Assembly (NCBI GenBank): GCA_900553965.1
Contig: USFX01000095.1
Coordinates: 1-10,361, forward strand
Direction: 5' to 3'
Source of the DNA: an uncultured Prevotella sp.
GTDB lineage: Bacteria > Bacteroidota > Bacteroidia > Bacteroidales > Bacteroidaceae
DNA: 10,361 nt
Shown here: piece by piece, positions 1 to 6,742 of the stretch
Position numbering within the stretch: position 1 is the first letter of the stretch
Layout: each line of letters begins with the position of its first letter
Translations under genes and position numbers: made by a program
Notes under the pieces: model-generated
Told to the model about the DNA's origin: nothing
What the model saw: only the letters and a program-made list of their open reading frames with translations
The model's database searches: none

Positions 1-747
1 CTGCCGGAAAGGGAAATCCACGCCCGCGTCGAACGCATGCTCGGCGGCCATGTCCCCTCCATGAAAGCCGCACTGACGGCTTCCGGCTCCGGCATCATAG
101 CCGAATTCAAGCGCAAGTCGCCGTCGAAAGGATGGATAAAGGAAGACGGCCGGGCCGCCGAGATACCGCTGGCATATCAGCAGAACGGTGCCGCAGCCGT
201 CAGCATACTCACTGACGAAAGGTTTTTCGGCGGTTGCGACGGCTTCATCCGCGAGGCGCGGGACGCCGGAGTGACCATACCTATATTATATAAGAACTTC
301 GTCATCGACGAGTATCAGCTGTTTCAGGCGCGCCTCTGCGGCGCTTCGGCCGTGCTGCTGATTGCCGCCGACCTGACGAAAGCGGAGTGCCGACAGCTCA
401 TCCGCACCGCCCATGAACTTCAGTTGGAGGTTCTTTTGGAGATGCACAGCGAGGAAGAGACCGATTATGCCGGCCTAGAACCGGACCTCTGCGGCATCAA
501 CAACCGCAATCTCGGGTCGTTCGTGACCGACGTCCAAAACTCTTTCCGCCTCGCCCGGCGCCTTCCCGCAGACGTCGTGAAGGTCAGCGAGAGCGGCATT
601 TCCAGCCCCGAGACGGTCCGCGACCTGCGGCTGGCGGGCTACCGCGGCTTCCTCATCGGCGAGAACTTCATGCGTTCGGAAGCTCCGGGCAAGTCTCTCA
701 ACGATTTTATCTCACAGCTTCATCAACCAAACAATCCACTTCTATGA
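1..747 (+). CDS. trpC: Indole-3-glycerol phosphate synthase, 5' end outside window
   Basis: This is a TIM-barrel enzyme that closes the ring of CdRP to give indole-3-glycerol phosphate, the fourth step from chorismate to tryptophan, in the cytoplasm. The reading frame is open from base 1, so the true start lies upstream; the ATG at 37 is internal. Family landmarks appear in order: EFKRKSPSKG (substrate-binding and catalytic Lys region), ILYKNF (catalytic Lys), LLEMHSEEE (catalytic Glu), GINNRNL (phosphate and substrate Asn) and VSESGI (Glu near the C-terminal phosphate site). The stop TGA at 745-747 overlaps the trpF start by 4 bases (ATGA), a sign of translational coupling. The chain is complete at its C-terminus and nothing in it looks damaged. 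The family call is firm; only the N-terminus is unknown. Confidence 0.96.
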   Translation: MPEREIHARVERMLGGHVPSMKAALTASGSGIIAEFKRKSPSKGWIKEDGRAAEIPLAYQQNGAAAVSILTDERFFGGCDGFIREARDAGVTIPILYKNFVIDEYQLFQARLCGASAVLLIAADLTKAECRQLIRTAHELQLEVLLEMHSEEETDYAGLEPDLCGINNRNLGSFVTDVQNSFRLARRLPADVVKVSESGISSPETVRDLRLAGYRGFLIGENFMRSEAPGKSLNDFISQLHQPNNPLL

Positions 748-1415
748 TCATAAAAGTATGCGGAATGCGCGACGGCGACAACATCCGCGATGTCGTCTCG
801 CTTGGCGTTGACTGGATAGGAATGATTTTTTGGCCGGGCTCTCCGCGCCATGTCAGGATGATACCGACCGGTGCCGGCATCATCCCCGACCGCGGAACGC
901 TCGACAGCCAGTGTGCCGACAGCAGCTTCAAGCGGGTCGGTGTCTTTGTCGACGCCATGCCCCAGACCATCATCACCCATGCCGTCAACTACAACTTGGA
1001 CTTCGTCCAGCTTCACGGGAACGAGACCCCGACGATGATCCGCAACCTCCGTGCCACGCTCGACCCGGACATCCGGCCGGGAATCAGGTTCATAAAAGCC
1101 ATCAGCGTGGCCTCGACCGAAGACATCGCGAGATGGCGTGACTATGCCGATTGCGTCGACTTCTTCCTCTTCGACACCCGCTGCAAGTGCGTCGGAGGCA
1201 GCGGCAGCCAGTTCGATTGGTCCGTGCTTGACGCCTACGACGGCCCGCTCCCATTCCTGCTCAGCGGCGGAATAGGCCCTGACGACGCCGAAAGAATTGC
1301 CGGACTCACCCACCCAAAGCTCGCCGGCATCGACCTCAACTCACGTTTTGAGACCGAGCCGGGCGTGAAGGACGTCGAAGCGCTGCGGAAGTTCATTGCA
1401 TCGCTTAAAGAGTAA
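744..1415 (+). CDS. trpF: Phosphoribosylanthranilate isomerase
   Basis: It catalyses the Amadori rearrangement of phosphoribosylanthranilate to CdRP, the step just before TrpC. The 223-residue protein is close to the usual length, slightly long because of a segment around residues 42-60 (GAGIIPDRGTLDS). Visible motifs are KVCGM with the general-base Cys6, VGVFVD at 65-70, FVQLHGNE at 87-94, FLFDT with the general-acid Asp144, GGSGSQFDW at 151-159, and the phosphate-binding SGGIGPDD and GIDLNSRFE near the end. The start at 744 overlaps the trpC stop, so the two are probably translated as a coupled pair. The order trpC-trpF-trpA, with separate rather than fused trpC and trpF, fits Bacteroidales trp operons. 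Confidence 0.96.
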   Translation: MIIKVCGMRDGDNIRDVVSLGVDWIGMIFWPGSPRHVRMIPTGAGIIPDRGTLDSQCADSSFKRVGVFVDAMPQTIITHAVNYNLDFVQLHGNETPTMIRNLRATLDPDIRPGIRFIKAISVASTEDIARWRDYADCVDFFLFDTRCKCVGGSGSQFDWSVLDAYDGPLPFLLSGGIGPDDAERIAGLTHPKLAGIDLNSRFETEPGVKDVEALRKFIASLKE

Positions 1416-1454
1416 TACCTCCCCCGTAACTCCAGAATTAAAAGAAATCGAATT

Positions 1455-2231
1455 ATGAACAAGATAAACAAACTGTTTTCAGAGAGCAAGGACCGCAAAC
1501 TACTGTCGCTCTACTTCTGTGCCGGCTGCCCCACGCTTGACGGCACGGCCGATGTCATACGCACAATGCAGCGCCGCGGCATCGACATGATTGAAGTGGG
1601 AATACCTTTCAGCGACCCCATGGCCGACGGACCGGTCATCCAGGACGCCGCGACATGCGCCCTGCGCAACGGAATGAACCTGCGGCTGATATTCAGTCAG
1701 CTGAAAGAGATAAAGGACGAAATCGGCATCCCGCTCATACTGATGGGCTATCTCAACCCCATCATGCAGTACGGCATCGAGGAATTCTGCAGCAGTTGTG
1801 TGGAGAGCGGCATTTCGGGAGCCATCATTCCGGACCTTCCGTTCAAGGACTATATGGAGACCGTCAAACCCGTGGCCGACCGTTACGACCTGCGCATCAT
1901 CATGCTCATCACTCCTGAGACGAGCGAGGAGCGCATACGCTTCATCGACGACCACACCGACGGCTTCATCTACATGGTTTCCTCTGCTGCCATCACCGGC
2001 GCACAGAAGAGTTTCGACGAGGCCAAACAGGAATATTTCCGCCGCATCAACGCCATGAATCTGCGCAATCCGCGCATGATCGGCTTCGGAATCTCCAACC
2101 GTCAGACACTGGAAAGCTCGCAGCAGAACGCCGCCGGAGCCATCATCGGCAGCAAGTTTGTGACCCTGCTCAACGAGAGCCGCGACGCTGACGAGGCACT
2201 TGACAAGCTGTTTGAAGCGCTAAACGATTAA
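1455..2231 (+). CDS. trpA: Tryptophan synthase alpha chain
   Basis: The alpha subunit cleaves indole-3-glycerol phosphate to indole and glyceraldehyde 3-phosphate and channels indole to TrpB, which is not in this window and is probably upstream in the operon. The 258-residue length is normal. The signature IEVGIPFSDP (46-55) carries catalytic Glu47, and MADGPVIQ carries catalytic Asp58. MVSSAAITGAQ and GFGIS match the later phosphate-binding loops. The gene starts 39 bases after trpF with an AT-rich leader and no clear Shine-Dalgarno, typical of the phylum. It is the last trp gene here: the next 200 bases are repeats, followed by a convergent gene. Confidence 0.96.
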   Translation: MNKINKLFSESKDRKLLSLYFCAGCPTLDGTADVIRTMQRRGIDMIEVGIPFSDPMADGPVIQDAATCALRNGMNLRLIFSQLKEIKDEIGIPLILMGYLNPIMQYGIEEFCSSCVESGISGAIIPDLPFKDYMETVKPVADRYDLRIIMLITPETSEERIRFIDDHTDGFIYMVSSAAITGAQKSFDEAKQEYFRRINAMNLRNPRMIGFGISNRQTLESSQQNAAGAIIGSKFVTLLNESRDADEALDKLFEALND

Positions 2232-2233
2232 TA

Positions 2234-2283
2234 GGTAAGAAGTAAGAGTGAAGAGTGAAGAGTGAAGAGTGAAGAGCGAAGAG
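2234..2283 (+). repeat. Tandem purine-rich heptamers after trpA
   Basis: Four exact copies of gtgaaga lie at 2248-2275, followed by a variant gcgaaga at 2276-2282 and preceded by degenerate gtaaga units from about 2235. The array begins three bases after the trpA stop codon. No coding potential is assigned. Similar purine-rich words follow guaA, dacA, argD and proC on their own sense strands. Confidence 0.85.
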
Positions 2284-2332
2284 GTATGATTGCTCTTGTT
2301 ACGTTGATTAACAAGAGCAATCATACCTCTTC
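2278..2332. terminator. Perfect 24-bp inverted repeat, likely bidirectional terminator
   Basis: The arms at 2278-2301 and 2309-2332 are exact reverse complements, separated by a 7-base loop (cgttgat). The hairpin lies between the convergent trpA and gtrA-like genes, where a shared terminator would be expected. There is no U-run directly after either arm, so factor-independent termination is not clear-cut. The structure is seen in the sequence; the terminator role is inferred. It could instead be a mobile or recombination-generated repeat, because its arm recurs in degenerate form at 2358-2378. Confidence 0.6.
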
Positions 2333-2409
2333 ACTTATTGTTCTAAACTCTGCACTAAAGAGTAATCACACCTCTTCGTTTTTCACTCTTACCTCTTCAC
2401 TTATTGTTC
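2325..2409. repeat. Direct repeats between trpA and gtrA
   Basis: The 19-base word acctcttcacttattgttc occurs at 2325-2343 and again at 2391-2409. Between them, 2358-2378 is a second copy of the inverted-repeat arm, differing from the reverse complement of 2277-2297 at two of 21 positions. Read on the minus strand, this stretch is purine-rich and follows the gtrA stop codon, mirroring the heptamers that follow trpA on the plus strand. Confidence 0.8.
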
Positions 2410-2429
2410 CTCTTGCCTCTGAACTGAAA

Positions 2430-2807
2430 TCAGTGTCTGAACACCAGCCTCACAAGCAGGAAATTGACCGGTATGGCGATGGCGTAGACCGGTACGGGGA
2501 CGAGCCATTCCGGCACTCCGATCCATATCCAAAGGTGGAACAGCGAGATGTGAATTAGATAGTTGACAGCGTGGGCGGCGCAGAATCCGACTCCGTTTCT
2601 GACCGAGGTCCGGCTGCGGAAAGTGTAACGCGACGATAGCAGGTAGTTGAAAACAAAGCTGATGACATATCCTGCGGTGTACGCCACGCCGTCAGCCATG
2701 CGTCCCAACAGTGCCAGATAAATGCCGTAGTGTATCACTGTGGCCAATGCTCCGACCACCACAAAGCGCATCATCTCTCCCCGTGTCTCTTTCCGTATAA
2801 TGCTCAT
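2430..2807 (-). CDS. GtrA-like four-helix membrane protein
   Basis: This 125-residue integral membrane protein has about four hydrophobic segments, near residues 14-35, 41-58, 72-93 and 100-122. The N-terminal RFVVVGALATVIHYGIY and the FNYLLSSRYTFRS stretch after helix 2 match the GtrA family. GtrA proteins are thought to take part in moving or flipping lipid-linked sugars for cell-surface polysaccharides, often beside a dolichyl-phosphate-mannose-type glycosyltransferase. No such partner is present here and the gene stands alone, so its substrate cannot be inferred. A TAG lies immediately upstream of the ATG at 2807, so no longer start is possible; Met12 or Met13 are shorter alternatives. 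It is convergent with trpA across the repeat region. Confidence 0.85.
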   Translation of the reverse strand: MSIIRKETRGEMMRFVVVGALATVIHYGIYLALLGRMADGVAYTAGYVISFVFNYLLSSRYTFRSRTSVRNGVGFCAAHAVNYLIHISLFHLWIWIGVPEWLVPVPVYAIAIPVNFLLVRLVFRH

Positions 2808-2914
2808 CTATTTCTTGCTCCACGTTTTGTCCTGTCATAAAGTGGCGTAGCAAAGTGCAGATATGCCTGTAAGTAAGTATAATGCAACCATTTCGCTACA
2901 CTCTTATTACTGTG

Positions 2915-2922
2915 CAAATGTA
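2915..2922 (-). promoter_or_regulatory. Possible -7 box for the gtrA-like gene
   Basis: On the minus strand this reads TACATTTG, which matches the Bacteroidota primary sigma -7 consensus TAnnTTTG. It would give a leader of about 100 bases before the start at 2807. No TTTG is found at the expected -33 spacing (plus-strand CAAA near 2943), so the call is weak. Confidence 0.3.
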
Positions 2923-3116
2923 CACATAAAATCCGAGTAACGGGCAGACAGGATAAAGAAATTCTTCCGGCCTGACCAATTCGTGCCTGTTATGGTGTGC
3001 ATGTAAGGAACCAATGTCTTCGCGCTGAAACCTGCTTTTAACTGTTCCGTTACTTTACAGTTTCTTAGCCAATATTCTATCAACACAATATGGAAATACG
3101 AAAAAAGAAAGATATA

Positions 3117-3148
3117 TTTGCCAGACTTGCTGATTTTGTGTACTTTTG
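3117..3148 (+). promoter_or_regulatory. Bacteroidota-type promoter
   Basis: TTTG at 3117-3120 and TACTTTTG at 3141-3148 are separated by exactly 20 bases, matching the -33 TTTG / -7 TAnnTTTG arrangement of the Bacteroidota housekeeping sigma factor. Transcription would start a few bases after 3148, about 20 bases upstream of the ATG at 3175. It probably drives the small gene, the nucleotidyltransferase gene and perhaps guaA, since no other match to this consensus was seen before guaA. Confidence 0.75.
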
Positions 3149-3174
3149 CAGAAAATATATAACCTCGTACGATT

Positions 3175-3339
3175 ATGAATGTGACAGTATCAATGGACAG
3201 TGCTCTTGACTTTATCAACTCCATGTCGCTGTCAGCCAGCAATAAGGAGTGGTTCGGACGCAGACTTATAGAGGAGGCGAAGATTGAGACTTGTGGCAAA
3301 CAAGATGAATCTTCGGAATTTTTAGAATTCATAGACTGA
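3175..3339 (+). CDS. Small 54-residue protein of unknown function
   Basis: The frame runs from ATG at 3175 to TGA at 3337-3339. The protein begins MNVTVSMDSALDFINS, continues with MSLSASNKEWFGRRLIEEAK, and ends in an acidic tail (SSEFLEFID). It has no signal peptide or membrane segment and should be soluble and largely helical. Support for it being real comes from the strong promoter about 30 bases upstream and the following gene only 25 bases downstream. Short Bacteroidota proteins with a similar SLSxxNKxWLxxRLIEEA pattern seem familiar and are often compared with antitoxin-like proteins, but no toxin partner is present. I do not assign a function. Confidence 0.65.
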   Translation: MNVTVSMDSALDFINSMSLSASNKEWFGRRLIEEAKIETCGKQDESSEFLEFID

Positions 3340-3364
3340 CGGGGATAAACAGGGATAGACAGAG

Positions 3365-4102
3365 ATGATGCAGGCAATGATATTCGCAGCCGGACTCGGG
3401 ACACGGCTCAAACCACTGACCGACACCATGCCAAAGGCTCTTGTGAGTGTGGCGGGGCGGCCGTTGCTGGAACACACGGTGATGAGGCTGAAGGCGGCCG
3501 GAGCGCAGAGAATTGTCGTGAATGTGCACCATTTCGCTTCGCAGATAACAGACTTTTTGGCGGCAAAGGCTAATTTCGGGATGGACATACGCGTCAGCGA
3601 TGAGACGGCCGCGCTGCTCGACACGGGCGGTGGCATAAAGGCGGCCGCGCCGCTGTTTGACGTGTCGTCGCCGATACTGATTCATAATGTGGACATACTG
3701 AGCAACGTTGACCTCAGCGCGTTTTATGCCGCCGGCGTTGCCGACGCCGCAACGCTGCTGGTCAGCAACCGTAAGACAAGCCGCTATCTGCTTTTCGATG
3801 ACGACATGCGGCTGGTCGGCTGGACGAATGTCGCCACGGGTGAGGTGCGAAGCCCTTATCCTGCCGCAGTCACCGCTGCCGCCCACCGCTATGCTTTCTC
3901 GGGCATACACATTTTTTCTCCGGGCCTTTTCCCTTTGTTCTGCGAATTTCCCGATAAGTTCGGCATCATTGATTTCTATCTCAGCGTGTGCGACAGGGTC
4001 GTGATACACGGCTGTGTCAAGGACGACCTGCGGCTGATGGACGTCGGTAAGCTTGACACGCTGGCAGAGGCAGAGGCGTTTGTGCAGGACATACAAATAT
4101 AA
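3365..4102 (+). CDS. NDP-sugar pyrophosphorylase family nucleotidyltransferase, MurU-like
   Basis: This 245-residue cytoplasmic enzyme of the RmlA/MurU Rossmann-like family would transfer a nucleotidyl group to a sugar 1-phosphate. The nucleotide-binding signature AAGLGTRLKPLT is at residues 8-19, with PKAL at 23-26, VAGRPLLEH at 29-37 and LDTGGGIK at 85-92. IHNVDILSN at 106-114 holds the metal-binding Asp110. The short length and the DTGGGI motif resemble MurU (N-acetylmuramate 1-phosphate uridylyltransferase) more than the roughly 290-residue RmlA. MurU normally works with the kinase AmgK, which is not adjacent here, so substrate is left open. ATGs at 3365, 3368 and 3377 are all possible starts. 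It lies 25 bases after the small gene and 52 bases before guaA, probably in one operon. Confidence 0.85.
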   Translation: MMQAMIFAAGLGTRLKPLTDTMPKALVSVAGRPLLEHTVMRLKAAGAQRIVVNVHHFASQITDFLAAKANFGMDIRVSDETAALLDTGGGIKAAAPLFDVSSPILIHNVDILSNVDLSAFYAAGVADAATLLVSNRKTSRYLLFDDDMRLVGWTNVATGEVRSPYPAAVTAAAHRYAFSGIHIFSPGLFPLFCEFPDKFGIIDFYLSVCDRVVIHGCVKDDLRLMDVGKLDTLAEAEAFVQDIQI

Positions 4103-4154
4103 TCAGGACAACAAGTATAATTAAGACATAAACAATAATAATATATAAACGAAT

Positions 4155-5765
4155 ATGCAACAGAAGATTATCATCCTCGACTTCGGTTCGCAGACCACGC
4201 AGCTCATCGGCCGCCGTGTCCGCGAGCTGGACACATTCTGCGAGATTCTTCCGTACAACAAGTTTCCGAAGGACGACTCCTCGGTGATTGGTGTCATACT
4301 GAGCGGTTCGCCCTATTCAGTGCACGACCCCGAGGCGTTCAAGGTTGACCTGAGCCAGTTCGTCGGCCGGTTGCCCGTGCTTGGCATCTGCTACGGTGCG
4401 CAGTTCATCTCCCATACGCTCGGTGGACGTGTTGAGAAGGCAGATTCGCGTGAGTACGGCCGTGCCCACCTTCAGACGTTCAGCAAGGAAAATCCGCTCT
4501 TCAAGGGCTTCACCGACAATTCACAGGTATGGATGAGCCACGGCGACACAATCACGGCCATACCCGAAGGATTTGAGTGCATAGCATCGACGGCAGATGT
4601 GAAGTATGCGGCATACGCAAGTAAGGAACAGCCCGTCTGGGCCGTTCAATTCCACCCCGAGGTGTTCCACACCGTTCAGGGCACACAGCTATTGAAGAAT
4701 TTCGTCGTTGACATCTGCGGCTCGAAGCAGGATTGGAGCGCGGCGTCGTTCGTCGACACAACCGTTGCCGAGCTGAAAGCACAGGTCGGTGACGACCGTG
4801 TCATACTCGGACTCAGCGGAGGCGTCGATTCGTCGGTTGCTGCCGTGCTGCTCAACCGCGCCATCGGCAAGAACCTCACGTGTATCTTTGTCGACCACGG
4901 TATGCTGCGCAAGAACGAGTTCACTGACGTCATGCACGACTATGAGTGTTTGGGACTCAACGTCATCGGCGTCGACGCAAGCGAGAAGTTCTTCAGCGAC
5001 CTTGCCGGAGTGACAGACCCCGAGCAGAAGCGCAAGATAATAGGCCGCGACTTCGTCGAGGTGTTCAACGCCGAGGCACGCAAGATTACGGGTGCGAAGT
5101 GGCTGGCACAGGGAACCATCTATCCCGACCGCATTGAGTCGCTCAACATCACGGGCAAGGTCATCAAGAGCCATCACAACGTCGGAGGACTGCCCGAGGA
5201 GATGCACCTCAGTCTTTGCGAGCCGCTGAAGTGGCTCTTCAAGGACGAAGTGCGCCGCGTGGGCCGTCAGCTGGGCATGCCCGAACATCTCATCACGCGC
5301 CATCCCTTCCCCGGTCCCGGACTTGCCGTGCGTATCCTTGGCGATATCACCCGCGAAAAAGTCCGTGTCCTGCAGGATGCCGACGATATCTACATCCGCG
5401 GACTGCGCGACTACAAGGTGCGTCTCACAGGCGAAGAGGCCCGCAAGGTGCTGGCCGCAGGTGTACCGGCGTCGATGACCGACGGTGAGATAGAGGTTTC
5501 GCTTTACGACCAGATCTGGCAGGCCGGTGCCGTGCTGCTGTCAACCGTACGTTCGGTTGGCGTGATGGGTGACGAGCGCACATACGAGAATCCCGTCGCC
5601 TTGCGTGCCGTGACCAGCACCGACGCCATGACGGCCGACTGGGCGCATCTGCCTTACGACTTCCTTGCCAAGGTCTCCAACGAGATCATCAACAAGGTGC
5701 GCGGCGTCAACCGCGTCTGCTATGACATCTCGTCAAAGCCACCATCAACGATCGAGTGGGAGTAA
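4155..5765 (+). CDS. guaA: GMP synthase (glutamine-hydrolysing)
   Basis: It converts XMP, ATP and glutamine to GMP, the last step of de novo guanine nucleotide synthesis, in the cytoplasm. The N-terminal glutamine amidotransferase domain (about 1-190) has LGICYGAQ with nucleophile Cys79 and QFHPEVFHT with His167 and Glu169. The ATP-pyrophosphatase domain carries the P-loop SGGVDSS at 221-227. The C-terminal dimerization and XMP-binding domain includes RHPFPGPGLAVRILGDIT and ends in the conserved KPPSTIEWE. At 536 residues it is complete and a little longer than the E. coli enzyme (525). An AT-rich 52-base gap with no recognised promoter separates it from the preceding gene. Purine-rich tandem repeats begin at its stop codon. 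Confidence 0.97.
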   Translation: MQQKIIILDFGSQTTQLIGRRVRELDTFCEILPYNKFPKDDSSVIGVILSGSPYSVHDPEAFKVDLSQFVGRLPVLGICYGAQFISHTLGGRVEKADSREYGRAHLQTFSKENPLFKGFTDNSQVWMSHGDTITAIPEGFECIASTADVKYAAYASKEQPVWAVQFHPEVFHTVQGTQLLKNFVVDICGSKQDWSAASFVDTTVAELKAQVGDDRVILGLSGGVDSSVAAVLLNRAIGKNLTCIFVDHGMLRKNEFTDVMHDYECLGLNVIGVDASEKFFSDLAGVTDPEQKRKIIGRDFVEVFNAEARKITGAKWLAQGTIYPDRIESLNITGKVIKSHHNVGGLPEEMHLSLCEPLKWLFKDEVRRVGRQLGMPEHLITRHPFPGPGLAVRILGDITREKVRVLQDADDIYIRGLRDYKVRLTGEEARKVLAAGVPASMTDGEIEVSLYDQIWQAGAVLLSTVRSVGVMGDERTYENPVALRAVTSTDAMTADWAHLPYDFLAKVSNEIINKVRGVNRVCYDISSKPPSTIEWE

Positions 5766-5808
5766 GAAAGTGAAGAACGAAGAGTAAGAAAGTGAAGAAT
5801 GAAGAATG
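5761..5808 (+). repeat. Tandem 22-base purine-rich repeat at the guaA stop
   Basis: Copies at 5761-5782 and 5783-5804 differ at one of 22 positions; each begins agtaagaaagtgaagaa. A partial third unit (gaatg) follows. The first copy contains the guaA stop codon TAA at 5763-5765, so the array starts inside the coding end. It is related in composition to the gtgaaga heptamers after trpA. Confidence 0.85.
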
Positions 5809-5915
5809 GGCTGCCGCCGTTCCGTTGTGTGAGTGATGGATGACGCAAACCGTTGTCGCATGGCGTCTGCAAGGATGTGCAGCGGTTAGCATATAACAAT
5901 AACATATACAAGACT

Positions 5916-6686
5916 ATGTTTTTCGAATTTGGAATAAAGGATGTGATAGACATCTTTCTCGTAGCGCTGATGCTCTACTATATCTATCGTCTGATGAAGG
6001 AGTCGCGGTCGCTCAATGTCTTCATCGGCATCATGATGTTTGTCGTCCTGTGGCTCTTCGTGTCGCAGGTGCTGGAGATGCGGCTGCTCGGCTCGATAAT
6101 GGACAAGCTGGTCAGCGTGGGTGTCATCGGTCTTATCATCCTGTTTCAGGAGGACATCCGCAAGTTCCTCTACAACATGGGCGCGCACCAGCGCTTCAAG
6201 ATGATCATGCACCTCTTCACGTCCGAAAAGGGCGTGACGAAAGAGAAGGACAAGGAGACCATCATGCAGATTGTCCTGGCCTGTCTGAGTATGAGCAAGC
6301 GGAAGGTGGGCGCGCTGATTGTCATAGAACGGTCGACGCCGCTGGACGACATAGCCGATACGGGCGATATGATTGACGCCAACATAAACCAGCGGCTCAT
6401 CGAGAATATCTTCTTCAAGAACTCGCCGCTTCACGACGGTGCGATGGTCATCTCGAAGAAGCGCATAAAGGCGGCGGGATGTATCCTGCCCGTGTCCCAC
6501 AATTATGACATTCCGAAGGAACTCGGTCTGCGCCACCGTGCCGCCATGGGCATATCGCAGGAGAGCGACTCCATAGCCATCGTCGTCTCGGAAGAGACCG
6601 GCGGCATCTCCGTCGCCATCAACGGCAACTTCCAGCTGCGCCTCTCGGCCGAGAAGCTGGAGAGCATACTGACGAAGGAGATGTAG
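5916..6686 (+). CDS. dacA: Diadenylate cyclase, CdaA/DacA type
   Basis: It makes cyclic di-AMP from two ATP and is anchored in the inner membrane with the catalytic domain in the cytoplasm. Three hydrophobic segments lie near residues 10-25, 33-52 and 64-78, followed by the DAC domain. The catalytic motifs are DGAMVI (DGA at 174-176) and RHR at 206-208, both intact. I chose ATG 5916 because the product then starts MFFEFGIKD, like CdaA homologues; an in-frame ATG at 5853 would add 21 residues of unlikely sequence. The protein is 256 residues, normal for the family. It follows guaA by about 150 bases containing repeats and no clear promoter, and is convergent with proC. In many Bacteroidota the gene sits beside folP, which is not seen here. 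Confidence 0.93.
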   Translation: MFFEFGIKDVIDIFLVALMLYYIYRLMKESRSLNVFIGIMMFVVLWLFVSQVLEMRLLGSIMDKLVSVGVIGLIILFQEDIRKFLYNMGAHQRFKMIMHLFTSEKGVTKEKDKETIMQIVLACLSMSKRKVGALIVIERSTPLDDIADTGDMIDANINQRLIENIFFKNSPLHDGAMVISKKRIKAAGCILPVSHNYDIPKELGLRHRAAMGISQESDSIAIVVSEETGGISVAINGNFQLRLSAEKLESILTKEM

Positions 6687-6702
6687 GGGCTTTGGGGGGA
6701 GT

Positions 6703-6742
6703 TAAGGAGTTAAAGGGAGCGCTAACTCCCTTTAACTCCTTA
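6703..6742. terminator. Bidirectional hairpin between dacA and proC
   Basis: The arms at 6703-6719 and 6726-6742 form a perfect 17-bp stem with a 6-base loop (cgctaa). On the plus strand it is followed by tttt at 6743-6746. The proC stop codon (6740-6742, minus strand) lies inside the right arm, so both convergent genes can share it. The stem is built from ggagttaa units (6698-6705 and 6706-6713). Confidence 0.75.

Larger units (their letters stand above)
2808..3174. other. Divergent intergenic region
   Basis: These 367 bases separate the minus-strand gtrA-like gene from the plus-strand small gene at 3175. They are clearly more AT-rich than the neighbouring genes. A strong Bacteroidota-type promoter faces right at 3117-3148, and a weaker -7 box faces left at 2915-2922. 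A loose inverted similarity exists between 2841-2856 and 2886-2900 but is too imperfect to call. I see no RNA gene and no believable coding frame here. Confidence 0.7.

Noticed and set aside
2234..2283. CRISPR-like array in the trpA downstream repeats
   Set aside because: The units are 7 bases in direct tandem without spacers, and no cas genes are present.
2262..2558. Plus-strand open frame of 98 codons between trpA and gtrA
   Set aside because: Its first half is a translation of the repeats (SNHTSS recurs) and its second half runs antisense to the gtrA-like gene, which has clear membrane helices. No promoter or homology-like motif supports it.
2841..2900. Imperfect inverted similarity (gcgtagcaaa against tttcgctac) in the divergent region
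   Set aside because: It needs gaps and mismatches and has a long loop, so it is not convincing as an operator or hairpin.
2907..3404. Minus-strand open frame of 165 codons
   Set aside because: It covers the promoter at 3117-3148, the small gene and the start of the nucleotidyltransferase gene in antisense, and its low-complexity translation shows no domain.
5848..5887. Possible structured leader before dacA (aaccg with cggtt, ctgca with tgcag)
   Set aside because: The stems are only 5 bp, with a 14-base bulge. There is no match to a known c-di-AMP or purine riboswitch, so it is within chance expectation.
5853..5915. Longer start for the diadenylate cyclase at ATG 5853
   Set aside because: The 21 extra residues are polar and unlike CdaA N-termini, while the product from 5916 starts right before the first membrane helix, as in the family.
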